DNA from: CBDUQI01 sp965369325 | GTDB taxonomy: Bacteria; Pseudomonadota; Gammaproteobacteria; Steroidobacterales; JBCBZW01 | Reading direction: 5' to 3' | Length of the DNA stretch: 44,086 nt | NCBI GenBank assembly: GCA_965369325.1 | Contig: CBDUQI010000019.1 | Span: forward strand, 1 to 44,086 | In this document: piece after piece, positions 34,780 to 42,542 of the stretch | Position numbering within the stretch: the first letter of the stretch is position 1 | Layout of the letters: each line of letters begins with the position of its first letter | Position numbers and translations under genes: made by a program | The notes under the pieces: model-generated | Databases searched by the model: none | Seen by the model: the letters and a program-made list of their open reading frames with translations, nothing else | Told to the model about the DNA's origin: nothing

Positions 34780-35745
34780 GTGAGCGGCCTGCTCGCCTTG
34801 CTGGACGACGTTGCAGCCATCGCCAAGGTGGCTGCCGCGTCGGTCGATGATGTGATCGGCCAGGCCGCCAAAGCCGGTGCCAAAGCCGCAGGCGCCGCGA
34901 TCGATGACGCTGCGGTCACGCCCAAGTACGTGCACGGATTCGAGGCCAGCCGTGAGTTACCGATTGTCTGGCGTATCGCCAAGGGATCCGTCCGCAACAA
35001 ATTGCTCGTCCTGCTACCGGCGGCCCTGCTGCTGTCGGTGTTCGCACCCTGGGTCATCACGCCATTGCTGATGCTCGGCGGCTGTTATCTGTGCTTCGAA
35101 GGCGCCGAGAAAGTCTTCCACGCGCTGTTCCCCCATTCTGATACCCACGTCGAGGCCGACCTGGACGCCGGCGACCCGGCTCATCTGGAAGAAAAGCGTG
35201 TATCCGGCGCCATCAAGACAGACTTTATCTTGTCGGCCGAAATCATGACCATTGCGCTGGCGGAAATTCCCACTGGCAACCTCTGGCTGCAAGGCGCGAC
35301 GCTGGCGCTGGTCGCCATCGCCATTACGTTTGCCGTTTACGGCAGTGTCGCACTGATCGTCAAAGCCGATGATGTGGGCCTGCTGATGAGCCGTCGGGGA
35401 CGGCTGGCCTTTACCCGCGGGCTCGGCCAGCGCATCGTGCTCGGGATGCCGCGATTCCTGGTGATTCTGACCACCGTCGGCACGGCAGCAATGCTCTGGG
35501 TTGGGGGGTCCATTGTGATCCACGGCCTGGAGGCACTCGGTGTGGGCGCGCCCGGACATCTGATCCACGATATAGCGGCTGTGGCCGGTCAAGCTGTGCC
35601 GGCCGCCACAGGCGTTGTGGCTTGGGTGGCGAAAGCAACGATGGACGGCATCTTCGGCCTCGCCTTGGGACTGTTGCTGATTCCGCTGGTCACGCGCGTG
35701 CTCGTCCCGTTTTGGCAAACGCTACGAGGCGCTGGGGGCCAGTAA
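34780..35745 (+). CDS. yedI: DUF808 family inner-membrane protein (YedI-like)
   Basis: A 321-residue membrane protein of the DUF808 family. The start is GTG at 34780: it gives VSGLLALLDDVAAIAKVAA, the family N-terminus, and GAGGGA lies nine bases upstream. An ATG at 34720 would add 20 unrelated residues. Family features include AGAAIDDAAVTPKYVHGF, SRELPIVWRIAKGSVRNK and VIHGLEALG. Five or more membrane helices are visible. The function of the family is unknown. It converges closely (6 bases) on the GST gene. Confidence 0.9.
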   Translation: MSGLLALLDDVAAIAKVAAASVDDVIGQAAKAGAKAAGAAIDDAAVTPKYVHGFEASRELPIVWRIAKGSVRNKLLVLLPAALLLSVFAPWVITPLLMLGGCYLCFEGAEKVFHALFPHSDTHVEADLDAGDPAHLEEKRVSGAIKTDFILSAEIMTIALAEIPTGNLWLQGATLALVAIAITFAVYGSVALIVKADDVGLLMSRRGRLAFTRGLGQRIVLGMPRFLVILTTVGTAAMLWVGGSIVIHGLEALGVGAPGHLIHDIAAVAGQAVPAATGVVAWVAKATMDGIFGLALGLLLIPLVTRVLVPFWQTLRGAGGQ

Positions 35746-35751
35746 CGTCGC

Positions 35752-36336
35752 TCAAGCGTGCTCCGGTGCGGTTTGTTGAAACGGCGCAGAAGCGGACACC
35801 CACCGCAACCAGGCGGCTAAACGCGGATGCTGCGACTCCCAATCCACCAGCGCGCAAGTATTAATCAACTCAAGCGTGCAGGCAAGCACAATGGCGGCGT
35901 AATCAAGTGCCCGCTCGCCGGGCCAAGATTGCTCAAAGTAGGCGAGGCATCGGGCGCAACGCTGCGCTTCAAGCGCAAGCACTGCTTGGGATTGCGCTGG
36001 CACAGGACGCCGTCGTTCGCGGACCCAAACGGCAACACCATCCAGAAAGCCGCAAACAACCCCCTCCCAATGACGCCCGGCGTGATCGTTCACGCTTGCC
36101 ACCAGCGGTTGCGCACCGAGCGATTCGAGATGCTCACAGATCAGGCGCGTTTCGCTCAACACGACCCCACTGCCCAATTGCAGCGAGGGCACCTTGGCAG
36201 CCGGATTTACTTGCAGCAAATCGTTCGCCGACTCGCGCACCGCCACCTGCACAAAACTCACGGGAGTATCGAGCAGCAGCGCAACGATTCTGCTCACCCG
36301 CGCGTAGGGTGATAACGGTGTGTAAAAGAGTTTCAT
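35752..36336 (-). CDS. Glutathione S-transferase-like protein
   Basis: A 194-residue protein with an N-terminal thioredoxin-fold GST domain, MKLFYTPLSPYARVSRIVALL, then the cis-Pro segment KVPSLQL and the gamma-glutamyl-binding SETRLICEHL. The all-helical C-terminal domain follows (about 85-194). Ser or Tyr near residues 5-9 would activate glutathione. The start ATG at 36336 is chosen because the domain begins there; the open frame extends further without family similarity. Cytosolic; the substrate is unknown. It lies 52 bases downstream of the TVP38-like gene on the same strand, possibly co-transcribed. Confidence 0.88.
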   Translation of the reverse strand: MKLFYTPLSPYARVSRIVALLLDTPVSFVQVAVRESANDLLQVNPAAKVPSLQLGSGVVLSETRLICEHLESLGAQPLVASVNDHAGRHWEGVVCGFLDGVAVWVRERRRPVPAQSQAVLALEAQRCARCLAYFEQSWPGERALDYAAIVLACTLELINTCALVDWESQHPRLAAWLRWVSASAPFQQTAPEHA

Positions 36337-36388
36337 TTCTCGGCAGATCGCTTTGGGTAGGCGCCCACACATCGCTCCAGAATACCGC

Positions 36389-37072
36389 TTACTCTTCCAA
36401 CTGCTGCCGCAACGCGCGGGCAACGAACAGCACCAGCAACGCGATGGTCACCGACACCAGCCCAAACTGCAAAGCGGTGATCCGCCAGTCGGCCGACAGG
36501 CCGCCGCCAGCAGGCCCAAGCGCCGCCAGACTGGTTGCGCTGGCACCCACATACGCATTCAGGCCGACCATGACGGTTGAGCCAATCGCAGTACCCCAGA
36601 AGTACTGCGAAAATCCCACTGAGGTCACGCCAAACGCATAATTCAGCAGATTGTATGGAATGACTAACGCAACCCGGGTGAGCAGCACAACCGAGAATCC
36701 ACTCTTGCCCGCCGCCCGGTCCAGGCTTGCGAATCGCGGGCGGGAGGCCATCCGTTGCTCCACCTGCTCGCGCGCCACATGCCGCGCGATGAAGAACGTA
36801 AGGGTCGCGCCCAATACATACACCGGCCAGATCAACAACACCGCTTTAAGGGTGCCGTACAAATAACCGGCAGCCACCATAAATACCCAGGTAGGCGCCA
36901 ACAAGACAATCGCGAGCAACAGTCCAATCGACAGCAACGGCACCGCCGCAGTGGGATGCTGCTCCATCCAGTGCAACGCATCGAACAGCCAGGCACGCAC
37001 CGTCTCAGAAGACAATACAAGTGCAACCGCCGCCAGCGCGATCACAACAGAAACGATCTGTTTGCGGTTCAT
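36389..37072 (-). CDS. TVP38/TMEM64 (DedA/SNARE-associated) family membrane protein
   Basis: A 227-residue membrane protein of the VTT-domain family. The signature region includes PTWVFMVAAGYLYGTLKAVLL, then a helix with FFIARHVAREQVEQR and the re-entrant segment VALVIPYNLLNYAFGVTSV. Relatives are implicated in lipid scrambling and flippase-like roles. The start is ambiguous: the ATG at 37072 begins directly at the first helix (MNRKQIVSVV), and one at 37129 adds 19 residues; neither has a strong ribosome binding site. Confidence 0.87.
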   Translation of the reverse strand: MNRKQIVSVVIALAAVALVLSSETVRAWLFDALHWMEQHPTAAVPLLSIGLLLAIVLLAPTWVFMVAAGYLYGTLKAVLLIWPVYVLGATLTFFIARHVAREQVEQRMASRPRFASLDRAAGKSGFSVVLLTRVALVIPYNLLNYAFGVTSVGFSQYFWGTAIGSTVMVGLNAYVGASATSLAALGPAGGGLSADWRITALQFGLVSVTIALLVLFVARALRQQLEE

Positions 37073-37318
37073 CTCAGGGCCGTACCAGTATGTGGAAATA
37101 TCCTCGCCAGCAGGCAGGATAACTGACATGGGCTTGGAATATCGAAAACCCTTGCCGCCCCGGACTCCGCGCGGCTTCTTTGAATCGGACAGGGTGCGAT
37201 GATTCGCAGCGGGGCGGCGATATTTTTGGCACTATGAGAGCCTGGACGTATTGATCGCCGTTGCGCCGCCCGCAACCACATCAGCGGCTTGCCCGCGATG
37301 GTACACGCCAGGGATATG

Positions 37319-38701
37319 ATGGGCACACTGGATAAACTAATCGACCGCGTCGCGCGCGAACCCGAACAGCCGATGCTGTTCGAGCAACTTGCCCAAGCCA
37401 GTACCGAGGCCGGGCGCTGGATGCTGGCCGTGCAGGCGTACCGGCGGGCATTCAAACTGGGCATCGAGGCCACGCCGACACGGATCTGCGCCTTCGCGCG
37501 CGCATTGACCGCGCAGGGTGACGCCGCGCGCGCGATCGAATTGCTGCGCGCCGTGCTGGTTGAGGAACCTGACAATGTGGAAGCCTTGTTTGCACTTGCG
37601 CCCGCGCTCAGTACAACCGGCGACTTCGAACACGCACTGAGTGTCCTGCGCGAAGTAATCCGGCGGCGCCCAGACCTGCCAGAGGCGTGGGAGCAGTTAA
37701 CCTTCGCCAGACATTTCGAGGATCCCGACGACCCCGACATTCGCGCCATGCGTGCTCTCGCTACCGATCCAGCCACCGATGCGCTGATGCGCGAAAGCCT
37801 CGAGTTCGCGCTGGGAAAAAGCCTGAACGACTGTCGCGAATTCGACCGGGCGTTCGCCCACTATGCTGCGGGCAATCGCATGCAACGCGAGCGTCAGGCG
37901 CCATTCTCGCCCAAGGCGCATGAGCAACTGGTGCAGTCAGTGATAAGGCAGTTCTCCTCGGCGCGCATGCAACGCCTGCGTAAACACGGATCGCCCAGCG
38001 CGCGCCCCGTGTTCATTACCGGGATGCCCCGTTCGGGCACCACACTGTTGGAGCAAATGCTCAGCGCCCACCCCCAAGTGGCCGGAGCAGGCGAATTGAG
38101 TTTTATTAGCAGTGCGGCGAACGACCACTTGCATCCGTTCCCACACGGCCTAACAAGACTCGACCCGGCTGCACAGAATGCCATCGGTCGACGCTATCTG
38201 CAGGACCTCGCCCATTTTCAAAACGTGCAACACGTGACGGACAAGTTCCCGGGGAATCTGCTGTACATCGGGCTCATACATGCTCTTTTTCCGAACGCGG
38301 CAATTATTCATGTGCGCCGAGCGCCGGTGGACAATTGCCTGTCCGTCTACTTTTCGCATTTTAAGCGCCGCAACGCCTACGCCACTGATCTACAGCACAT
38401 CGGCAAAGTCTATCGACACTGGGCACAACTGGGCGAGTATTGGCAACCGATCACTGAGGATCGGCTGTTGGCAGTGGACTACGAAAATCTGGTCAACGAG
38501 CCGGAAGCCCAACTTCGGCGCGTGCTCTCGCACTGCGCCCTGCCTTGGGATTCAGGCGTGCTGAATCACGAACGCAACCCCCGCCCCGTTGTAACCCTTA
38601 GCGCACAGCAGGTACGCCAACCGCTGTATCGCTCGTCGGTACAACGCTGGCGCCACTACCGTGCGCACATCGGGCCATTGCTGGCGCAGTTCGGTGTTTA
38701 G
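37319..38701 (+). CDS. TPR-sulfotransferase
   Basis: A 460-residue protein. Residues about 5-150 contain TPR-like repeats (LLRAVLVEEPDNVEALFALAP, followed by a second copy around DLPEAWEQLTFA). Residues about 225-455 form a PAPS-dependent sulfotransferase. The 5'-phosphosulfate loop is FITGMPRSGTTLLEQML (near 232-248). The 3'-phosphate site is HVRRAPVDNCLSVYF. The glutamate in AGELSFI follows the family pattern. The start is the ATG at 37319 with AGGG six bases upstream; an ATG at 37316 and a TTG at 37289 are alternatives. Family members sulfate proteins, glycans or small molecules; no acceptor can be inferred. Cytosolic, with no signal peptide. Confidence 0.88.
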   Translation: MGTLDKLIDRVAREPEQPMLFEQLAQASTEAGRWMLAVQAYRRAFKLGIEATPTRICAFARALTAQGDAARAIELLRAVLVEEPDNVEALFALAPALSTTGDFEHALSVLREVIRRRPDLPEAWEQLTFARHFEDPDDPDIRAMRALATDPATDALMRESLEFALGKSLNDCREFDRAFAHYAAGNRMQRERQAPFSPKAHEQLVQSVIRQFSSARMQRLRKHGSPSARPVFITGMPRSGTTLLEQMLSAHPQVAGAGELSFISSAANDHLHPFPHGLTRLDPAAQNAIGRRYLQDLAHFQNVQHVTDKFPGNLLYIGLIHALFPNAAIIHVRRAPVDNCLSVYFSHFKRRNAYATDLQHIGKVYRHWAQLGEYWQPITEDRLLAVDYENLVNEPEAQLRRVLSHCALPWDSGVLNHERNPRPVVTLSAQQVRQPLYRSSVQRWRHYRAHIGPLLAQFGV

Positions 38702-39077
38702 CCCTGGCGTGCGAGCCTCAGCACTCTCAACGCCCATGCTTGGCTACCCATGCGACTAGGCAGCATTGATCCACCCAGTCGTCCGTCGGACCAGCCCGGC
38801 CGCGCATACCCAAGCCCCGGACCATGCACCAATGCCTTCCTGCTAGGCGCCGATAACTTGTTGTTTTCCATGCCCTACCAATAATCAACCCATACGCGGG
38901 CGATAACGAAAAGTGTCGCTCTCCCCTGGCAACTTGTCTCGTGCTAGCGATGGTGTACGCTTATGTAAACACTCCAGGCGCCGCGAGGATAACTGGATGT
39001 CATCTCGGCGGCCGCCACTCGGACTGAATTTTAGTCTGTTCGTGTTGAGCAGATCTGGCCAACAGGGGGAGGCCGCC
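38702..39077. other. 376-base intergenic region
   Basis: No convincing gene, hairpin or repeat was found here. An open frame from 38913 is an in-frame N-terminal extension of the cytochrome gene without a signal or family sequence. Promoter-like pieces (TTGTCT near 38936 and TATGTA near 38963) are about 22 bases apart, too far for a standard promoter. Confidence 0.4.
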
Positions 39078-40451
39078 ATGGAAAGTAGTTGGGCCCCACA
39101 TTGGGGGATGCGCACGCCGGTTCTGGCGTTGGCGCTCGTTGCAATATCCGCTTGCCAAACGGTACCGTCGGTGGACCCGCCAGAGGATCCACTCGTGTTG
39201 CGCGGCGAAGCATTGTTTTTTGAGGAAACGTTTTCGGGCAATGGACGTACCTGTGGTACTTGTCACCGCGCGACCGACAACTTCGGTTTGTCTGGCGAAC
39301 TGGTGGCATCGTTACCTGACGACGATCCGCTGTTTATCGCCGAGACCAACGACGCATTAGCGCAGAATTTTGAGAACACCCGGCTCATCCGCCAACTGCA
39401 ACTCATTGTCGAAAATCAGGATGGCTTCGACGATTTGGCAAATAACTTTAATATGCGAGGTATCCCGCACACGCTGGCGATGCGTCAGTCAATCGCAAGT
39501 CCTGCCGGGCCGCGGACCGGTTGGGGCGGAGACGGCGCCCCGGGTGACGGCAGTCTGCGTGCGTTCGCAGTAGGTGCCGTAATCCAGCATTTTCCAAAAT
39601 CGCTAAATCGTATTGACGGCGTCGACTTTCGACTGCCCTCCGACGAAGAATTGGATGCGCTGGAGGCATTCCAACTCTCACTGGGTCGGCAGGAGGATTT
39701 GTCCTTACCTCTTGCGTTGCGTGGCTCAATCGCTCAGCGTGGACAGGAACTGTTCATGGATCGCACACAGGGCAAGTGCAACGCCTGCCACTTTAACGCG
39801 GGTGCGAACGGCGATCCGGACATATTCGGTCCCGGCGCTGGCAACCTCTCGTTCGATACTGGCGTGGAAGTGCTGCCCGATCAGCCCGCCGATCTCACCG
39901 GCGAACCCGTACCGCCAGATGATGGCTTTGGCGTGCCCGGCACCGGCGAATTTAACGTCCCGCCCGTGGTTGAGGCCGCCGACACTGGGCCGTTTTTCCA
40001 CAACAATTCGGTCGACACAATCGAAGGGGCTGTTGCCTTTTATAACGGCGATAGTTTTAACGACTCTGCAGCGGGCGACTTGCTGGTCGGCGCGACTGGC
40101 AGCGGCATCCGACTGGATGCCACTCAGGTCATTGCGGTCGCGGCGTTTCTACGGGTGATTAATTCGCTGGAGAATATCCGCTCGGCGCAGGAATTGCTGG
40201 AGCGTGCCATGCGAGCGGGACAGCCAAGTTCAAGAACGCGCACTCTGCTCGAACGCGCGGCGGCCGACATCGAGGACGGCGCTCAGGTGTTGTTTGGGGG
40301 CAATCTGCACCCCGCGGCAAGCCGAGCCCTGCGTTGGGCGCTGCAGAGCGCTCGCGAGGCGGTGAATTCGAACGGCACCAGCCGTGTTGCACACGTGCGC
40401 GAGGCCAACGAGGAACTGGAAGCCGCGCGTGCAGAGATGATCGGCTCATGA
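39078..40451 (+). CDS. Di-heme cytochrome c peroxidase/MauG-like lipoprotein
   Basis: A 457-residue exported protein with two c-type heme sites: CGTCH (59-63) and CNACH (234-238). It follows the cytochrome c peroxidase/MauG layout (FFEETFSGNGRTCGTCHRA; later FFHNNSVDTIEGAVAFYN). The N-terminus has a lipoprotein-like signal, ALALVAISAC, where Cys26 could be lipidated, placing it at a periplasmic membrane face. The start is the ATG at 39078 because GGGGGAGG lies seven bases upstream; an upstream in-frame start lacks a site. The C-terminal 120 residues are helical and not part of the usual domain. A small exported protein gene follows after 17 bases. Confidence 0.87.
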   Translation: MESSWAPHWGMRTPVLALALVAISACQTVPSVDPPEDPLVLRGEALFFEETFSGNGRTCGTCHRATDNFGLSGELVASLPDDDPLFIAETNDALAQNFENTRLIRQLQLIVENQDGFDDLANNFNMRGIPHTLAMRQSIASPAGPRTGWGGDGAPGDGSLRAFAVGAVIQHFPKSLNRIDGVDFRLPSDEELDALEAFQLSLGRQEDLSLPLALRGSIAQRGQELFMDRTQGKCNACHFNAGANGDPDIFGPGAGNLSFDTGVEVLPDQPADLTGEPVPPDDGFGVPGTGEFNVPPVVEAADTGPFFHNNSVDTIEGAVAFYNGDSFNDSAAGDLLVGATGSGIRLDATQVIAVAAFLRVINSLENIRSAQELLERAMRAGQPSSRTRTLLERAAADIEDGAQVLFGGNLHPAASRALRWALQSAREAVNSNGTSRVAHVREANEELEAARAEMIGS

Positions 40452-40468
40452 AACGGGGAAGCGTATCA

Positions 40469-40831
40469 ATGAACACTATTGTAAAAACCGCGCTGGTTGC
40501 GGTCGCTGCCATCCTGGCGCCGGCCCCGGCCAGCCCCCATCCTGCCACTGAGGTGTACATTCCAATCGGAATGTCCCCAGGGGTATCAGGCCGCATGACC
40601 GTGACCGGACGGATCATGGGGTACGACGAAGTAGACGGTACCATGCGAGTTGACGCACAAGGCGTTGAGCGGACCATTGCGCTTGGCGAGAACGTTCCTG
40701 TGTATGTGGATCGGTCGAAGGCTCGCAAGCGCAACAGCTACGGCAGTTATCGTGACTATCATGTCGGCAGGATGGTCGAGATTAAAGTGCTGGATGGCGC
40801 AACGGAGTGGATTAAGGTCGAGGGCGACTGA
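40469..40831 (+). CDS. Small exported protein of unknown function
   Basis: A 120-residue protein with a signal peptide (MNTIVKTALVAVAAILAPAPASP). The mature part is beta-rich (GRMTVTGRIMGYDEVDGTMRV, VGRMVEIKVLDGATEWIKVE), suggesting a small OB-like barrel. The start at 40469 has GGGGAAG about seven bases upstream; an ATG at 40448 overlaps the cytochrome stop (ATGA) and would add seven residues. It is likely co-transcribed with the di-heme protein and may assist it. Family not recognised. Confidence 0.7.
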   Translation: MNTIVKTALVAVAAILAPAPASPHPATEVYIPIGMSPGVSGRMTVTGRIMGYDEVDGTMRVDAQGVERTIALGENVPVYVDRSKARKRNSYGSYRDYHVGRMVEIKVLDGATEWIKVEGD

Positions 40832-40904
40832 TCGACCTATTTCCGCGCGTGGTTTTGGCGCAAACCGTGATCGAAACACCGGCGCACAGATACTCCTTGG
40901 ACAT

Positions 40905-41186
40905 GTCTGCCCATACAAGGCCATCGGTGGCGCACATCATAACACCCTGTCGTTCCACCTGAATCACCTGTCCAATGCCGGGATCGTTGCCTCGCGTAAG
41001 CAGGGCCGCTCGGTGATCTACTCGGCCAACTTCGCAGCGGTGCGCGATTTGATCGGCTACATGGTGAAGGATTGCTGCACGGTGGAGTTTGCGAGCATTC
41101 GTGAAAATCGCAAAACCGGCTCGTCCATTATCGAACTGTTCGACTGCTGCACCCCTATGACAACACAAACCCGAGGCCCGGTATGA
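40905..41186 (+). pseudogene. arsR: 5'-truncated ArsR-family repressor
   Basis: The reading frame ending at 41186 carries the C-terminal two thirds of an ArsR/SmtB repressor: the recognition helix HNTLSFHLNHLSNAG, the wing VASRKQGRSVIYSA, the helix FAAVRDLIGYMVKDCC and a Cys-rich tail (FDCCTP). The first helices, about 35-40 residues that usually begin near LAHPTRL, are missing. Upstream in frame there is only sequence that overlaps the preceding gene in another frame, with no start codon or ribosome binding site. It is judged broken. It overlaps the arsI start (ATGA), which preserves the ancestral arsR-arsI operon layout. Confidence 0.7.
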
Positions 41187-41632
41187 AGCGTATGCACATT
41201 CACGTCGGTGTGAAAAATCTGGATGAGGGCATTCAGTTCTATAGCGCCCTGTTCGGTGCCGCACCCGCCAAAACAAAACCTGACTATGCCAAGTGGATGC
41301 TCGACGATCCGAGGATCAACTTCGCCATCTCCACCCACGCCAAAACCACCGGCGTCGATCACCTTGGCTTGCAAGTGGACAACGCCACCGAGCTACATCA
41401 ATTGCGCGACCGCCTCAAGCATGCCGATATGTCGGTGATGGACGAAGGCGAAACGGTGTGTTGTTACGCGCGCTCCGAGAAGTCCTGGGTACAGGACCCA
41501 TCCGGCGTTGCATGGGAAGCCTTCAACAGCATGGAAGATGTGCCGATCTTCGGCGGCAACCGTGCGGCCGACGATCAGTCGTGTTGCGCCCCTCAGGAGG
41601 ACACCGCAAACGCGTGCTGCATCTCGTCCTGA
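41183..41632 (+). CDS. arsI: ArsI-type C-As lyase (CadI-like, VOC family)
   Basis: A 149-residue vicinal oxygen chelate dioxygenase. ArsI cleaves the carbon-arsenic bond of trivalent organoarsenicals with Fe(II) and O2. Candidate metal ligands are a His in MHIHVGV (5 or 7), His60 (GVDHLGLQ) and Glu112 (GVAWEAF). The vicinal Cys93-Cys94 pair (ETVCCYARSEKSW) binds the trivalent arsenical. The C-terminus has further Cys pairs (SCCAP, ACCISS), as is usual. The ATG overlaps the arsR remnant stop, and GAGG lies seven bases upstream. No arsC, arsM or acr3 follows, so this is a fragment of an arsenic operon. The enzyme itself looks intact. Confidence 0.9.
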   Translation: MKRMHIHVGVKNLDEGIQFYSALFGAAPAKTKPDYAKWMLDDPRINFAISTHAKTTGVDHLGLQVDNATELHQLRDRLKHADMSVMDEGETVCCYARSEKSWVQDPSGVAWEAFNSMEDVPIFGGNRAADDQSCCAPQEDTANACCISS

Positions 41633-41681
41633 TCAGCCGACCTCGGCAAGGCAGCGCTCAGCGAGATGTGCAACACCCGCT

Positions 41682-41780
41682 GTGTGGCCCCTCGCGGTCG
41701 CACTTTGCGCAGGTTGTGTTGACCGCCAATTTACCCAGGAACGACGGTAGCCCCGCTCGTCCCGGACAGCAGCCCCCCAA
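41682..41780 (+). repeat. 99-bp direct repeat, copy 1
   Basis: It matches copy 2 at 43698-43798 in the same orientation. The first 52 bases (from GTGTGGCCCC to CCAATTTA) are identical; the rest shows scattered differences, one single-base gap and a shorter C-run. The units are about 2016 bp apart. It lies between arsI and the HigB-type toxin. It contains GCGGTC and GACCGC as short inverted arms. No transposase, integrase or attC core sites are visible. Confidence 0.85.
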
Positions 41781-41801
41781 CCGCCTCGTAGATATCTCCT
41801 C

Positions 41802-41828
41802 TTGACAAGAGTTATCATTTTTGATGAC
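41802..41828 (+). promoter_or_regulatory. Candidate toxin-antitoxin promoter and operator
   Basis: TTGACA (41802-41807) is a consensus -35. It is followed by an imperfect palindrome GTTATCA (41811-41817) / TGATGAC (41822-41828) with six of seven arm pairs matching, just before the toxin start at 41837. The -10 is poor. Such palindromes are typical autoregulatory operators of higBA loci. Confidence 0.4.
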
Positions 41829-41836
41829 AAAGCAAG

Positions 41837-42166
41837 ATGACATGGACGGTCACGTTCTATCGCGAGAACGTTGAGCAGGAAACACTGGACCTGCCGCCCG
41901 GAATACTGGCGAGCTTTCTGCGCATCACCGAAACTGATCGAGAATTCGGCCCCGATCTCGGCAGGCCGCATACGGCTCCTCTCGGCAAGGGACTGTTCGA
42001 GATCAGAGCCAAAGGCAGCGAAGGCATTGCCCGGTCGGTATTTTGCGCGATCAAAGGCCAGGAAATTGTGATCTTGCTAGCGGCAGTAAAGAAGGGCAAC
42101 AAATTGCCTAAGCGCCAAATGGACACGGCGCGAAAACGAATGAAGGAGGTGCAAGGCAATGGCTAA
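41837..42166 (+). CDS. HigB/RelE-like toxin (Gp49 family)
   Basis: A 109-residue protein of the RelE/HigB (phage Gp49-like) superfamily, which cleave mRNA at the ribosome. Family segments: LPPGILASFLRI, PHTAPLGKGLFEIRAKGSEGIARSVF, and the C-terminal KKGNKLPKRQMDTARKRMKEV with the conserved basic residues. Length and motifs suggest an intact toxin. The gene overlaps the antitoxin remnant by eight bases, the usual toxin-first layout of higBA. The antitoxin is truncated, so the toxin may be silent, weak or controlled by another antitoxin. Confidence 0.88.
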   Translation: MTWTVTFYRENVEQETLDLPPGILASFLRITETDREFGPDLGRPHTAPLGKGLFEIRAKGSEGIARSVFCAIKGQEIVILLAAVKKGNKLPKRQMDTARKRMKEVQGNG

Positions 42167-42356
42167 AAGACCAACGATGCAGAAATTCAGAAAGAAGGCA
42201 CTTAAGAAGCCGGAAGTGCGGGCGGAATATGATGCGCTGACGGTCGACGCAAACATGTTACTGCACCCTCGGTCCAGACCACCTGGTGCCTTAGGTCGCA
42301 CGCGTGCGCAGCGAACATCACCGGCAGTTGAGCGTTTCCCCATCTATCAGGGGTAA
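42159..42356 (+). pseudogene. Truncated HigA-type antitoxin
   Basis: The first 27 residues (KFRKKALKKPEVRAEYDAL) match the N-terminus of HigA antitoxins. The remaining 38 residues (TVDANMLLHPRS and on) are unrelated, and the expected helix-turn-helix DNA-binding domain is absent. The break is at about 42240-42250, exactly where the end of an opposite-strand gene begins. The antitoxin was cut by a rearrangement. It retains at most a small N-terminal stub. Confidence 0.75.
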
Positions 42357-42531
42357 ATACAATGACGGTTCCGGCATCGCAACTCGCTAGTCCATCCAAA
42401 TCCGACATTCTGCAAATTTTGGAAGCCTTGCTTGCGTCGATGGTCGCAGCCGAAGCCATACGCCAACTAAGAAAACTCAAGCCTGTAGACAGAATCGCGA
42501 AACTCAAAATCAATACCAGTAGCGCTCTCAT
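42202..42531 (-). CDS. Small exported Cys-containing protein, C-terminus altered
   Basis: A 109-residue frame with a signal peptide or anchor (ALLVLILSFAILSTGLSFLS) and Cys40, Cys51, Cys78 and Cys93. The conserved-looking core is VIVFTPDRWGNAQLPVMF followed by HACDLRHQVVWTEG, which I recall from short exported hypothetical proteins. GAGGTGG sits five bases upstream of the ATG at 42531. The last 13 or so residues (after LRR, about 42250) are read from the antisense of the antitoxin stub and look non-native, so the C-terminus is probably truncated. It starts 11 bases after the TIR gene stop and is likely co-transcribed with it. Confidence 0.72.
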   Translation of the reverse strand: MRALLVLILSFAILSTGLSFLSWRMASAATIDASKASKICRMSDLDGLASCDAGTVIVFTPDRWGNAQLPVMFAAHACDLRHQVVWTEGAVTCLRRPSAHHIPPALPAS

Positions 42532-42542
42532 ATCCACCTCTA

